This document shows, piece by piece, positions 31,301 to 41,745 of a DNA stretch of 64,000 nt. Origin of the DNA: Schizochytrium sp. CCTCC M209059 (taxonomy: Eukaryota; Sar; Bigyra; Thraustochytrida; Thraustochytriidae); the NCBI GenBank assembly GCA_000818945.1, contig KN805379.1, forward strand, positions 565,756 to 629,755, in the 5' to 3' direction. Every line of letters starts with the position of its first letter. Within the stretch, counting starts at the first letter, position 1. The position numbers were made by a program, and so were the translations under genes. The notes under the pieces were generated by a model. That model was not told the DNA's origin, did no database searches, and saw only the letters and a program-made list of their open reading frames with translations.

Positions 31301-31391
31301 GCGTGGCCAGAAGCTGACGTTTGACGAAGACGCGGTCACAATTCCATACGCAGAGTTATTGGCTGGAGGCGAGCTTGTATTTGAGGGGTGA
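28377..31391 (+). CDS. GH92-family alpha-mannosidase, type II membrane protein
   Basis: GH92 enzymes are calcium-dependent exo-alpha-mannosidases that remove terminal mannose from glycans. The 1004-residue product begins MSQDLHAPTS. It has a Ser/Arg-rich cytosolic tail, one transmembrane helix at about 57-79 (WAVWLALVLVVAWVFGGWLLL), an Ala/Glu-rich helical stalk (about 90-190) and the catalytic part from about 255 onward. The family signature GDEDNGEMSSWFV begins at residue 895 and is followed by the usual GLYALVPGSGKYQVGAP block. This topology places the enzyme in the Golgi or ER lumen or at the cell surface, so it could trim N-glycans; that location is inference. GH92 is common in bacteria and patchy in eukaryotes, so transfer followed by acquisition of a membrane anchor is possible. 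Confidence 0.9.
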   Translation: MSQDLHAPTSLSSLPSTAAGSLPHGRRSSSRPWPRSRAGDRNRGSSRGKPFLSRVRLWAVWLALVLVVAWVFGGWLLLSNIKCENRCDQDDTFLRAEADTKAIRETAMVSARAMVELELSEATKTVARLEAERDKALDEAAEARRAADATLLSAKASEVKLRTERDEALARATNAERLAAARSSQTSDAVPDVSTPKPRLRHGDSSGRSEVVAAGSQASSSKFNTLESGTLSTAQHSAQQAGWQAHKTALGKSPVEVVDILRGTDNKSWRSNSRGNALPLVSRPFGMTHWALTNTINGREAWFFNPYKQSFAGIRCTHQPSPWIGDYGFFDVRPMWQRAPYKDGSKPRTYDRQGAIMLPHYMSVKVTSDCVGQDCVSVELAVTERAAIFRFGYPSGGEAPGIDFNYLSNLRPADAGPEKRSAGNEGHVVRFTAYSTEHSVFDAPALMKHHVYAEIVAEDETLDMKLDTTTHRVYWNLVHGKRTKVLLRVGTSFISAKQARLNLGRELGASPGWDAAQFDRIREEGAARWNELLGRVQVTADSHDELVAAEETLYSCLYRGLLFPRPLTEVDENGKERHWSPYQPMHFFEGPISTDSGFWDAYRAQYPMLHLIYPDLIVDIMEGWVNALREDPNRMLTQWASPGRVGSMEGSMGEVSLAEGIVNGALSAKSQVDAMDYIKRSATDEHVPNGRNFLQEYDRLGFVPYDHRRGGTVSLSLNYYLSDGVGSILAEARGDKVLAQRLKKRSKNWRNLWDPQTKFFRPKRASGNFVDPFKSNEWMGPYTEGGPWQYRFYVPHDPKGLREAYEDADPAGPEQPSRLCQVLLDAMTRRGSVTNRDKIHEMNEMLQHSFGEYAHNNQPVHHVLYMFAHAGCPLDGQRYIHHTLRTQYGDFGYAGDEDNGEMSSWFVLSSIGLYALVPGSGKYQVGAPPLYRTVTIDRPAVDKLGRAAGKLTIRREVEATTTPLKDFTPSTRGSWRGQKLTFDEDAVTIPYAELLAGGELVFEG

Positions 31392-31844
31392 GCGAGTTCG
31401 CGGGCGTGCAGCAATCTTCGTTCTCCAAAAAGAAAAAGGAAAAAAAAAAAAGCTTCAAGGCTTCACCCGCTGATCCGAAAAGAACATTGTCGCAATACTT
31501 TTATCTGGCCGCAATGGAAGCTAGAGAAGCAAGACATCCTGTTCAAGTGCTGCAGCCGACGATGCGATGGAATGTGGAGGTGAATGCCCACCTTCTTGTA
31601 GTGTTTGCCAAACATACCAAACAAACGAAAAGTAACCGCAAAGAAAGCGAAAGATTCGAAAGCTGTCCAAAAGAGTTTGTGTTGTACTTGGTTCTTTGCC
31701 TCTTGGGCGAGACACGGATGCGGACGATGTGGCCGCGAGAGAAAACTGGAAACAAAGGAAGAAAAAGAAAAGGGGCACAAAAAAAGAAAGCAATCTGAGA
31801 GTCCTGGCTATAATGAGCAGCAGCAAGGCCGCAAGGAAAGAGAT
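31392..31844. other. Convergent intergenic region
   Basis: The 3' ends of the GH92 and MIC60 genes face each other. It has A-rich stretches near 31425-31450 and 31740-31795. I see no gene. Confidence 0.5.
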
Positions 31845-33641
31845 TTACTTGCTGAGAGAGGCCGACAAGACGCTAAGATGGGACTTGACGAGGGTAAGGG
31901 CCTGCTCAACGGCGACGCGGTCCTTGGCTTCGGCAACCCAGTCGCTAGCGGTATTCTTGACGAGGCCACGGAGGCACTCCATCTCCTTGAGGGATGCGGC
32001 CAAGTCGTGCTTTTCTCTAAGAAGGGCACGGGCGCGCGTGAGGTGGAACTCTTGGTCCTCGGAGGGTGCCGGGGCGTCGGATCTACGGAAAGTAAGGGCG
32101 GCAACCGCACGCGCGACGGCATACTCGACGATGCCAGCGTTCTCGTCAGGGACGAGCGCGACCTTGTAGCACTCGTCGTAGACGGACTCGAAGCGCTGCA
32201 GGAGGTCGAGCTCGTCGGCGACGCCGGAATGGAGAATACGAGGAGAGAGAGCGGAGAGGGAGGACTCGATGGACTGATCGCCACCGGCAGCGGCCTTGAG
32301 CTTTTGCAATGCGAAGCCGACTTCCTGAGGCCGCTTGTAGAGCGCGTCCTGGGCCTCGAGAACAGCGAGCGACATTTGACGAAGGTTGCGCGCGAGCTGC
32401 TCGTTGTCGGAGCGCTTCTGAAGCGCAGACTGAAGGCTCTTGACCTTGTCCTTGAGAGCGCCGAGGGCCTTGACGCGTGAGGCAATGTCCTCTGAGGCCT
32501 TGGACTCGAGCTGGGCCTTGGCCTGTGCAAACTTTTGCTCCATGTCGCGCGCGAGCTCGGCGCGCTGGCGCTCGAGGGCCTCCTGGGTGTTGCGGTGCCA
32601 CTGCTGCTCCTTGTTGAAGATGACGCGGCTAAAGTGCTCCTCGGCGCGCTGGTCGGCGGCGTCGGAGGCGCGGGAAGCAGCGTCTGCGGCCTCGGCGCGG
32701 ATGAGGTCCTCGTAGCGCTCGGACTGGTCGCGGAGAAGTTCGTCGTACTTTTTCACGACATCGTCGGTGTGCTGCTTGGTGAGCTCGTACATGCGCATGG
32801 CCTCCCAACGGTTGCGGTCCTTGAGTTCGAGGACGAGCTGGACGACGCGGCGACGGAGGCCCTCCTCGTCAAGGGAGCCGAGATCGTGGGCGAGGACGAC
32901 CTCGAGGTCCTTGCGAAGTTCAGTCTCCATGTCCTTGATTTGCTGCGCGGCGCTCTGGTCGGCCTTGGCCTTGAGGCCACGGGCACGTCGCTGGATGGCA
33001 TCGAGCTTGCCGCGGGAAATGGTCGCCTTTTTCTTCTCGGTCGTGGGTTCGGGTTCCTTTTCCTCTTCCTCCTCGTCTTCGGCGTCGCTCTGCTGGTCGG
33101 AAGCCTCGGTCTTGGTGGTGGTGGTCTTGGCATCCTTGGGGGCCTCGTCCTTGGCCTCACTGCCCTTGGTAATTTGGGCGAGCTTGTCTTCGACCTTGTG
33201 CTTGATGGCGCTGACCTCCTCCTTGGTGAAGGTGACGCCCTTGCTGGCCGCGCTTTCGATGCGAGACTCGATGTCGTCGAGCTCGCTCTTAAGAGCGGCG
33301 AGGTTGAAGCCGTCGAACTCGTGTGAGCTGCCCGTGGTCTCGCTGTGGTCGTCGATGAGGTAGGGGGAGACCATGTCATAGACGGCGGGAGCGGACGCCT
33401 CGAACTTCTTCCTGAACTCGCTGTCCTCGCGCGTCATGTAGGCGACATAGGCGGGGGGCGCGAGCACGGCGCCCAGAAGGAGGAGCCTGCCGGCGCCGCC
33501 CCCACCGCTGCTGGACTCGGGCTGGACGACGGCCGTCCTTGGCGGCGGCGTCGACTTGCCTGCGGTTGAGAGCGACCGCGCCAGCCGCGGCGCCGCGCCC
33601 TTGCCGCGGAGGGTGCTGCGTGCGAGCGACCCTGCCTGCAT
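31845..33641 (-). CDS. MIC60: MICOS subunit MIC60 (mitofilin)
   Basis: MIC60 shapes crista junctions of the mitochondrial inner membrane as the core of the MICOS complex. From the ATG at 33641 the product has 598 residues. It has a presequence (MQAGSLARSTLRGKG, Arg-rich, no acids), a transmembrane helix at about 51-69, an acidic Glu-rich linker and a long coiled coil (about 200-430). The C-terminal mitofilin region is last (about 480-598, with GDQSIESSLSALSPRIL and the NTASDWVAEAKDRVAVEQAL block). The frame is open well upstream, but that part has GTGC-repeat-derived Thr/His/Ala runs and does not belong to the protein. Its antisense frame is long and Val/Leu-rich, an artefact of codon bias. 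Confidence 0.88.
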   Translation of the reverse strand: MQAGSLARSTLRGKGAAPRLARSLSTAGKSTPPPRTAVVQPESSSGGGGAGRLLLLGAVLAPPAYVAYMTREDSEFRKKFEASAPAVYDMVSPYLIDDHSETTGSSHEFDGFNLAALKSELDDIESRIESAASKGVTFTKEEVSAIKHKVEDKLAQITKGSEAKDEAPKDAKTTTTKTEASDQQSDAEDEEEEEKEPEPTTEKKKATISRGKLDAIQRRARGLKAKADQSAAQQIKDMETELRKDLEVVLAHDLGSLDEEGLRRRVVQLVLELKDRNRWEAMRMYELTKQHTDDVVKKYDELLRDQSERYEDLIRAEAADAASRASDAADQRAEEHFSRVIFNKEQQWHRNTQEALERQRAELARDMEQKFAQAKAQLESKASEDIASRVKALGALKDKVKSLQSALQKRSDNEQLARNLRQMSLAVLEAQDALYKRPQEVGFALQKLKAAAGGDQSIESSLSALSPRILHSGVADELDLLQRFESVYDECYKVALVPDENAGIVEYAVARAVAALTFRRSDAPAPSEDQEFHLTRARALLREKHDLAASLKEMECLRGLVKNTASDWVAEAKDRVAVEQALTLVKSHLSVLSASLSK

Positions 33642-34586
33642 GCTGCTTGCTGCTATTGCTGCGTCACCTGAGCCTAAGCTTGGCCTTGAGCTTGAGCTGG
33701 AGCTGGAGCGGGAGCTGGAGCCTGAGTTGCCGCGCTGGCGGTCTTCGCGGGCGGTGACGCTTGCGTGCGTGCGTGCGTGCGCGCGTGCGTGCGTGCGCGC
33801 GTGCGTGCGTGCGTGCGGGTAGCCTCGCGTGCGGCTTCGCTTCGCGCGGGGGCGGGCGGGGGCTCGTGCGCCGCGGCGACCTCGTCCGAGGGACCGACCG
33901 ACCGTCGCGCGCAATCTATCTCTGCCCGCGCAGGCAGGATCATTGAAATGGTGTTGCGCGCAGAGCAAAGTTATCTTTGCCGTGGCTGTTGGCCGCCGCA
34001 AGTGGGCTATGGCGCGCGCTGCAAGTCGGCTATTCGCGCCCGCGCAAGTCGCCTTAACGCCCGCGCAACACGGCCAGCAGGCGCCGCAAGTGCCCGCCCG
34101 CCTGGGTTTTGTTGCGGATCGGCAGCAAAAGGCGGCAGATTCGTTCCAGAACGGTTCCGTAGCAGTTCTTTCATGATGGCGTGGAGAGCGGCGAGCTGAT
34201 CTAGTGGGGTGTTTGGTGCGGACCAGGATCAAGATTGTTGTGCGTGCAGATTCAAATAAACATGCGTTGATTTCTCGACTGACGGGCAATTGTGCTTTGT
34301 GTATGAGCCCTGAAGAGTGTCTTTCTTTCTCACTGTATCAGTACTGGCGATGGCGAGCAATCTGAACAGTCTGCATCGTATATTACGTGCCACCGTGGTT
34401 ACACGAGTTGTTTATGGGCCCCCAGTTAGCAGTAGCTACCATTCGGTGACCAAAAACGATTTGGTCTGTGCCAGAACAAGGGGAAGAGGAAAGAAAACTT
34501 TAACGACAAGCATATGCATTGATTGTTGGGGCATGCTACACATATACACGCAAGTGCAGGTCTCCGTGGGTGAACGGCACACGGAA
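33642..34586. other. MIC60 upstream region with GTGC array
   Basis: Both flanking genes are on the minus strand. The region holds a GTGC/GCGT array at about 33762-33817 and, near 34000-34100, repeated GCGCAAGT-type words. I see no gene. Confidence 0.6.
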
Positions 34587-34656
34587 TTAATTTCTATCAT
34601 GATGCGTTTTGCCGCGCTCTTGCTGCAGACGATGCTCATGTTCTTGTTGGCCTCGC

Positions 34657-34689
<33 letters not shown>

Positions 34690-34859
34690 ATGAGCAAAGT
34701 TGTGAACTGTGCGTATGGCGAATGAGGAAGGCCGGCCCAGGCACCCAAAGAGCTCGGGCCGCTTGCATCTTGTCTGCCGGAGGCGTGAGCATTAGAAGAA
34801 GAGGAAGAAGAGCTTGAGATCAAGCTTGGCGTTCGCTCACGGTTCTCCTGGAGATGTTG

Positions 34860-34904
<45 letters not shown>

Positions 34905-36995
34905 ATTCCGGCGCTGTAAGAGCCGATTAAGAAAATCATTTGACCATTGCTGCGATTGCAGTTGTACAGGAGGCGTCGAGCCTATTTGAGGAGCTGGGGC
35001 GATGCCACCGCTTGACGAGAGGACAGGCGTGCTTGTAGCAATGGTATCGCCCGCATTTGCCGTTGAGGGTGTAAGTGCAGGTGCAGGTGCAGTTGCACAC
35101 GAGGAAGGTGACGAGTACGAAGAAGACAACCTCGAGACGGGAAAGTGCGGGTACTGAAAACGAGACAAAGACGAGTCTACAACATACCGCTGTGCAGCGT
35201 TTGCGGAGTTGAGCGAGGAGGGGACAGCAGTGGCAGGGAGGGCAGCCGAGGCAGAAGTCGCGGGCGTGCCATAGACTAAATTGCTGATCGCAATGGCCAA
35301 CTGCACGGCGGAGGCTCTATCGCTGAAGGATTTTATGAAGGTGGGAGTACCACTGAGGGTTAGTATCACGGCGAATTCGTTGCTGCTCAAGGGAATGACC
35401 ATTTGTTCCGCAATTGCCGATAAGGAGGTGCTTTGGGCCGATGATGATGCATGGGAGGAATGCTGGGTTTCTGGTGATGTGAAATTTTGTAAAAATGTTG
35501 AAGAGGGTTCGCTTGGCACTGCAATACCGGCAGACAATGAATGTTGTTGATGTTGCTGCTGCTGAACTTGCTGCCGGTATTCCTGCAATTCTTGTAAGGC
35601 TTGCGCGTCGCCACGACCGTGCAACAACTGCGCCAGGAGCGAGGCGTGCAGTGTCGAGAGCTGCCCAGGCGCTTCAAGGTTGCTAATGGGGGCGCGGGAA
35701 ATGTCCTCCGGGAGATTCGGTGGCGCGTACAAGTGCGCGCCAAAATTGCGATCCGAGGAGAGCGAAGCGATGGGTTCCACGCCCATGCGGTGCTCGGGCA
35801 GATGTGGAGACTGTGTGAGCAAATCTGCGCTGTTGCCCGTGCGTGCAAAGGTCGACCTCGCAGCGGTGGTGGCAGATGCTGTTGCTGCTGCTGCCGCATC
35901 GTTGGGCATGCCCCTGGTGGACCCGGCGTAGCTACCGCTACTTGCGCTACTCGCACTGCTAGTCCGCGTGGCGGCCGTAGCTGCGGCAATACTTGTGTGA
36001 GCGTTGTTGTCCGCGGCGGCGTCGGAGCTGCTGCGTTTCGGGCTCGCCAGGCCTTGCGAATTCGCGTCGCCAGGCTGATCAGGAAAGTTGAGACGGGCCG
36101 AGAGACCATGGGTTGCCCTGGCCCGCGCGTCATAGGCACGTGCGGCATCCTCCTCGATGCTAAAGTATCCGAGGTGCTTGCGCACGCCCTCGATTTCGAT
36201 GCGTGCGCGCCAGGCGCGGCGCTTTTTCAGCCAGCACACCCCCCTGTACCGGCTGGACCTGGGCTGCCGGCTGCCATTTGGTTGGGTAACATCGCGTCCA
36301 AGGTCGCGATTATTTCTAAGACTGCTTGCGACCAAGGTGTTGCTGTTCACATTTGTGGATGGCGAGGATGTGCTGGAGCCAGGGTCGGAGTTCTGGTCGC
36401 TGCTGAGTTCTGCCGCGGAGGCTTTGCGTGAGCATGCAGACAACGGAGGAGGAGGTGGTGGGCCTGAGGATGACAATGATTCTACGTCGGGCTCAACTGC
36501 GAGGTCCTTGGCGGTTTTCATTCGCTTCTGAAGAGGTCTAGCACTTTCGTTGTTGGTGAGCATCTCCGCGGTTCTCCAGTTTTCACCTGCGCCAAGAGGT
36601 CCCAGGGGGGGAGGTGGTCCCTGTGGCGATCTCGAGGCAAAAGTTCCGGGATGAAGAGTGTTACTTATGCTGGAGGCTGGGCGCTTGATGCCAATTTCCC
36701 GAAGTGAGATTGTCGAAAGAGTTGCTCCTTTGGATGACTGTGACTGCATAAGAGCCTGCGCGGGGACAAGCGCAGTGGAGGCGTTGAGAGTGCTGAGCAT
36801 GCTGGAGGGTGATGTGTTTGAGTTCCACACGTTTCCCTGACTAGTATCGTTGTGGAGGTTTGGACTGGTCCCGTTGGCGCTTGCGCCAGCGCTGCTATCC
36901 GTATCTCCGTCGCTTGTGGTTCCTTGGTTGCTGTTGTTGTTGTTGTTAGGTTCTGGCGTTGCTTTGCGAGCGCCTTGTTGTTGGCGCGCGCTCAT
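34587..36995 (-). CDS. AP2/ERF-domain transcription factor-like protein with polyQ tracts
   Basis: The 802-residue product contains one AP2 DNA-binding domain at about 248-305. The three-strand part reads SRYRGVCWLKKRRAWRARI and the helix reads EEDAARAYDARARATHG, ending LNFP. The Trp and Arg residues that contact DNA in plant ERF proteins are kept. Everything else is low complexity: an Asn/Ser/Thr-rich N-terminus, Ser/Ala/Thr-rich linkers, and two polyQ runs near the C-terminus coded by CTG on the plus strand. Single-AP2 proteins occur in plants, apicomplexans and stramenopiles, so the domain does not fix the lineage. A regulatory role is likely; targets are unknown. Confidence 0.85.
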
Positions 36996-37410
36996 GAAAA
37001 GTCAAGCAGACCTTTTACGCCGACGCAAAGAGGGTGTCGTCGTCGTCGTCGTCGCCGTCCTCCTCCTCCTTGCTATTGCTGTGCGTTTTTTTGGCTTGCG
37101 CGCGGGCTTTTCTTGCTCTCTCGCTGCTAACGATGCACATCCATTAAGCAGCAGGAGCAGCAGCGGTTCTTCGCGCTCTTGTTACTCTCTTCCTCTCCTT
37201 TGTCACAGACACCACAACCGAGGCGACCCGCAACGAGACGAGAGACACGACGATGACAACGACGCCAGGGCTTTGCTATGCTGTGCCAAGCTGTGCTGTG
37301 CTGTGCTCTGCTCAGTTGGGCTCGGCTCGGCCCTCGCTGGCTCACTCGCTCGCGCGCCGACGCCTCCGCCCTCGTGCGCTCCGCGCTCCGCGCGCTGGCT
37401 GTGCCTGTGT

Positions 37411-37441
<31 letters not shown>

Positions 37442-37606
37442 CCGGGGGCCGCCGGCGGGATGCGGGTTTGCGCGCTCGCCTTGACTCGCCTCGCGCGACT
37501 CGAGCAAACGCGGCTTGTGAACCGCGGCGGTCACTGCCGGGCGCGTGCAGGGCCTGGCCGCAATTGGGGAGCCCAAACACACTTTTGGTTTTTGTTTTCT
37601 CGACTC

Positions 37607-37736
37607 CTTTTTCTTTTCTTTTCTTTTTCTTTTTCTTTTTCTTTTTCTTTTTCTATTTCTTTTTCGTTTTCTTTTTTGTTCGAAAAGAAAAGAAAAAAAA
37701 GGAAAGAAAAAACGTTTTTCTTGAGACGGAAAAAAA
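37607..37736. repeat. TTTTC polypyrimidine array followed by its complement
   Basis: About 75 bp of CTTTTT/TTTTC repeats are followed, after a few bases, by A/G-rich AAAAG repeats. The two arms are imperfect inverted copies and could fold into a hairpin. Confidence 0.8.
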
Positions 37737-38420
37737 ATGAAGGACGAGGCCGCCGCCGCGGAGACGAAGAAGTCCGGCCGGCCGGCCGAGGCCTGGGCTC
37801 GCTCGCGGCGCCCGGCGACACAGCGAGAAGGCTCACGGACGAGGGAGCGAGTGCTGGTTTCCCACGCAGAGCCTGCTCCCTGCCCGCTTACGCGCCTGCC
37901 TGGCTGCCTGCCAACCTCCCCGGGCTCGCACGCACAACGCCGCTTCCGCCGCTTCAGCGGGGCTCCTCCCCTGGCTGCTAATTAAATAGCCACGGCGCGG
38001 CCGCCTCTACTCCAACGGTATATACCTCGGCGCGGCTCGGCTCGGCTCGGCTAGGCTCGGCTCGCCAACTTGCTTCGCTTGAGTGCGTGCGCCCTGCGAG
38101 CTCCTCCGCCCGACGTCCGAATGCGCCCGCGCAAATGAACAGTCGCGCGCCCGGTCAGTTTCGAGCCGCCGCCACGCGCCGTGCGTTGTGCGTTTGGTGC
38201 CTGCCCGCCGGGGCTCGCCTCGCTCCACCCTCTGCTTTAACCTGACAAGGTGGTCTCGCACCGCGTCGAATTGATGCCAGAGGAGTCGAACTGCATCGAA
38301 TCGACCGTGAATTGACGTGACTTGAATTGTGAATTGCATCGAACTGGTACCATTGGCTCGAGTCGCATCAAACTGCCAAAAATTTGATCGCCCCCTCGAA
38401 CAAGCATCCATTCCACACAC

Positions 38421-38530
38421 TCATTCATTCATTCATTCATTCACATTCATTCATTCATTCATTCATTCATTCATTCATTCATTCATTCATTCATTCATTC
38501 ATTCATTCATTCATTCATTCATTCATTCAT
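38421..38530. repeat. (ATTC)n microsatellite
   Basis: A nearly pure ATTC array of about 110 bp with one short interruption. It is the complement of the GAAT array at 39299-39366. Confidence 0.95.
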
Positions 38531-38666
38531 AAATTCGTTCGTTCATCCGCTTCCTTTCCTGCAGCACCGCTCCAACAAGCTCGTCAACGCACCGCCCTTC
38601 CTTCCCCCCGCCTCTTCTTCCGCTCGCCTCGCTGGTCGCGACCGCCCGCGCCGCAGGAAGCAAGCG

Positions 38667-38701
<35 letters not shown>

Positions 38702-39298
38702 GGCCGCGCCTCGCTCGCTCACGGCGCCTCCTCCGCTGCGCCTCGCCGTCCGTCCCTCCCTCCCTCGCGGGGCCTGGCCTCGCTCGCGCTCGTGGCGGCT
38801 CGTGGCGGCTCGTCGCGGCCTCGGTCCCAGAGCTGTCGACCACGGCGCGAGCCATACCGCGACGGGGGGAGGGAGGGAGGGGAGGGAGCGAGGCGGCCGG
38901 GAGTCGATCTATCGACCGATCGGTCGATCGATCGATCGCAGTGCAGGCGGTCTTGTGCGCTGCGCTGGGGTTCGTCCGCGTGAGGAAGGAGGGAGGATCA
39001 GGCGGGCGAGAGGTCGATCGTGGATCGACGGTAACCGATGGACCGACAGGTCGACCACGATCGGTCGGTCGATCGAGCGAGCGAAGACGCGCGGCGGTCG
39101 ACGAGAGGAAAAAGGACGAAAGAATAACCATGAGAAGGAAGGGAAGAAAAGACTGCGGGGAAGATGAAAGAAACTCTAAGAGATAGCTTTGGAAGCTGCG
39201 GGAGGCAGAAGGACGCCACGAAAACGGGAAGCAGCACGGGAGGCAGGAAGAAAGGAAACAAGGAAGCAAGGAAAGAAGAAAGAAAGAAAAAAGAAAGA

Positions 39299-39366
39299 AT
39301 GAATGAAAGAACGAATGAATGAATGAATGAATGAATGAATGAATGAATGAATGAATGAATGAATGA
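39299..39366. repeat. (GAAT)n microsatellite
   Basis: A GAAT array of about 68 bp, inverted relative to the ATTC array 770 bp to its left. Confidence 0.95.
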
Positions 39367-41393
39367 AAAGGCAAAGTCAAAGGCAGAGGGAGTGCCGCCC
39401 TGCTCACGTAGGCTTGGCTTCCGTGCCCATCTCCGTCCACGCAACACGGCACTGCTCCGCTTTCCTCCTGCTCTGCGCCGGCCCGACGGTCCCCCGCCGG
39501 CACAGGAAGCGAGGCAGAGCGAGCGAGCGAGCGAGCGAACGGAGCGGCCGGAGGAGGTCACCACCGCCGCGGGTCGCGACGTGCAAGCCGCGGGTAACCC
39601 TCGCTTCTCCTCCCTCCCTCTCTCCCTCCCTCCCCCCCTCCCTCCCTCCCGCCGTCCAAGTCCCGCTCCCTGACCGTCCAAGGCAGGCGGTGACGCAGAA
39701 GCAGCGGCGGCAGAAGGAGTAGTCCGGGAGAAGATCGCGATGGAGAGAGATGGAAAAATAACGTCGCGCTCGCCGCCTTCCGAGGTATTGACTGACTGAT
39801 CGATCATCGCCTCCAACCGCGCTGCAGCTGGCGGGCGCAGAAAGTACGAGAGGAGCGACGCGTTCCGGCGGAGGTCGCTCGCTCGCACGCTCGCTCGGCA
39901 CGACCGCGTTGAACAGATCGAGGAGGAGGGAAGAAACAGGAGGCAAAGGAAAGAAAGGCTGCTTGCCTGTCAGGCCGGCGTCGACATCCGCCGTCGACGG
40001 GCGACGACCGGGCCGGCCAGTGAGCAGCGACGGGAGCGCAGAGCGGGATGGGCGCGCGAAAGGGAAAACGCGCGCGCTCGCTTCCGCGCGCTCGAAGCTC
40101 GCGGTCGACTGACGGGCAGGGAAGGTCGCTCATGATTCCATTTTACGCGGTCGCAGGCGTAGGCCACAGGCAGATGGAATCTATGAGAGCTTAGATAGCG
40201 AGATCGTCAAACACTCCGTCGTCGACCATGCCGCCGTCCGGTCTTTGGGAACTCGTACTACCACTGCGCGATGTGAGGAAGTGGAGAAGAAAGTAGGAGA
40301 CCGACCAAACTAGCACGCTCTGGCACGCTCCGCTCGTCGCCACGGAAGCGAACGAAGCGCTTCCCTCTTTGTATGATGCAAAGCCTCATCGACGTTAATT
40401 CATGTTGAAATGTTTCGGCTCTTCTGTTTCGCTTCTTTGCGGTTGCTTCCACCGGCCCAACGTAAGAGTCTCGCGGTCCGTGGATGTTTGTCATCCATGC
40501 GTGCTTGGAACTCGCACGCAGTTGCAGCTGCGTGCAGCAATCATAACTCCGCCTCGCGCAAAGATCGCTCTGCGCTGCGCTTCGCTTCGCTTCGCTTCCG
40601 TTCGTTCGTTCGCTCGTTCGATCGATCGATTGATCGATTGATCGATCGTTCGTTCACCCGTGCAGGCCTAGCAATCCTGGCCCTTTCTCCGAGAAGATAA
40701 AACCATTGCTGTCAGCTACAGCTCTCAGCTGCTGCTCCAGAGAAGCAATTTGATAGACAAACCCTCGGAACAGGCCGTCAAATCGATCCTCTCCTCCTCT
40801 TCCGCTTGCGCCAACCAGCCGAGCGAGCGGTCGCGCTGCACAGGCAAGCACAGAACCGGCCGACATTAGACCCCCCGTCCCCCCATTATATCCATTCACC
40901 GTCCTTCATTCATTCATGCATTCATTCGTTCATTCATTAATTCACTCATGCGCTTGTTTTCTTGTTTTCCTTTTTCTTTTTTTCTTTTTTTTTCACTTTA
41001 TTTTCACTCACGCATCCTTTCAGCCTCGTCCATGGGCCGAACCGTGCTGTGGGACATGGTAATTTGTGTGGATTCCAAAATGCTTTTGGAAGGTAATAGC
41101 TCTCCCGCAGTTTCCGCTGTCCGTTGGGTGCGCGGAGCCGTTCCAAGTCGAGGCAGCTTGCGCGCAGCACCGCGCAGTGCAGCGCGCCGCCTCGCGCTTC
41201 TTGTTTGGTCTCAGCTTGTCTTGTCCGACGCGGTCTCAGGCTGCGCGCCCGGCAAAAGGAACATCCGCAGGGGCTTCCGCTCCAGCGCTTCTCCCCACCC
41301 TCTCTGCCCGCGCGTGTACGCGCCCTACCGTCCGCATCGACCGGGCTCTCCCTCTTGAACAGCTCGAATCCTCGCAACGTCTTGAGACCGTCC

Positions 41394-41745
41394 TGCTTGC
41401 TTGCTCGCTTGCTTGCTTGCTTACTTACTTACTTGCTTCCTTGCTTGCTTGCTTGTTTGCTTGTTTGCTTGCCACAGCCGCCGTACCAACAGGGCCATCA
41501 TGTCGGGGCCAGCCCTCCGAGCACTAGCCACGAGAGGCCGCCAGCGCAAACCGTCGTCGCGCCCTTCCTCGCACGCTCGCCTGCCGCTCCAAGACGAGCC
41601 AACCGCGGCCGACGCGGACCACGCCCGCGGCAATAGGTGCGTGCGCCAACAACGTGCGTGCGAGCAAGCGAATCAAGCAAGCAAGCGAATCAAGCAAGCA
41701 AGCAAGCGAAGTAAGCAAGCAAGCGAATTAAGCAAGCAAGCAAGC
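41394..41745. repeat. TTGC and GCAA arrays in inverted orientation
   Basis: A TTGC-type array (41394-41472) is followed 190 bp later by a GCAA-type array (41663-41745). The arms are complementary over most of their length, with interruptions. Confidence 0.85.

Larger units (their letters stand above)
36996..41390. other. Gene-poor, microsatellite-rich tract, left part
   Basis: Upstream of the AP2 gene I see no supportable gene. Frames are long but repeat-derived. Notable parts: a CTGC array (about 37415-37443), a TTTTC array and its complement (37607-37736), a GGCTC array (about 38036-38063), an ATTC array (38421-38530), a GCAA array (about 38660-38700), GATC-rich runs (about 38920-38940, 40618-40650) and a GAAT array (39299-39366). 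Confidence 0.6.

Noticed and set aside
32535..33326. 263-codon hydrophobic plus-strand frame
   Set aside because: Antisense of MIC60; its Leu/Val richness follows from Glu/Lys codons of the coiled coil.
40654..40899. Minus-strand frame ending SLEQQLRAVADSNGF...
   Set aside because: Briefly resembled the start of a small Ragulator-type protein, but no donor site and downstream exon could be fitted.
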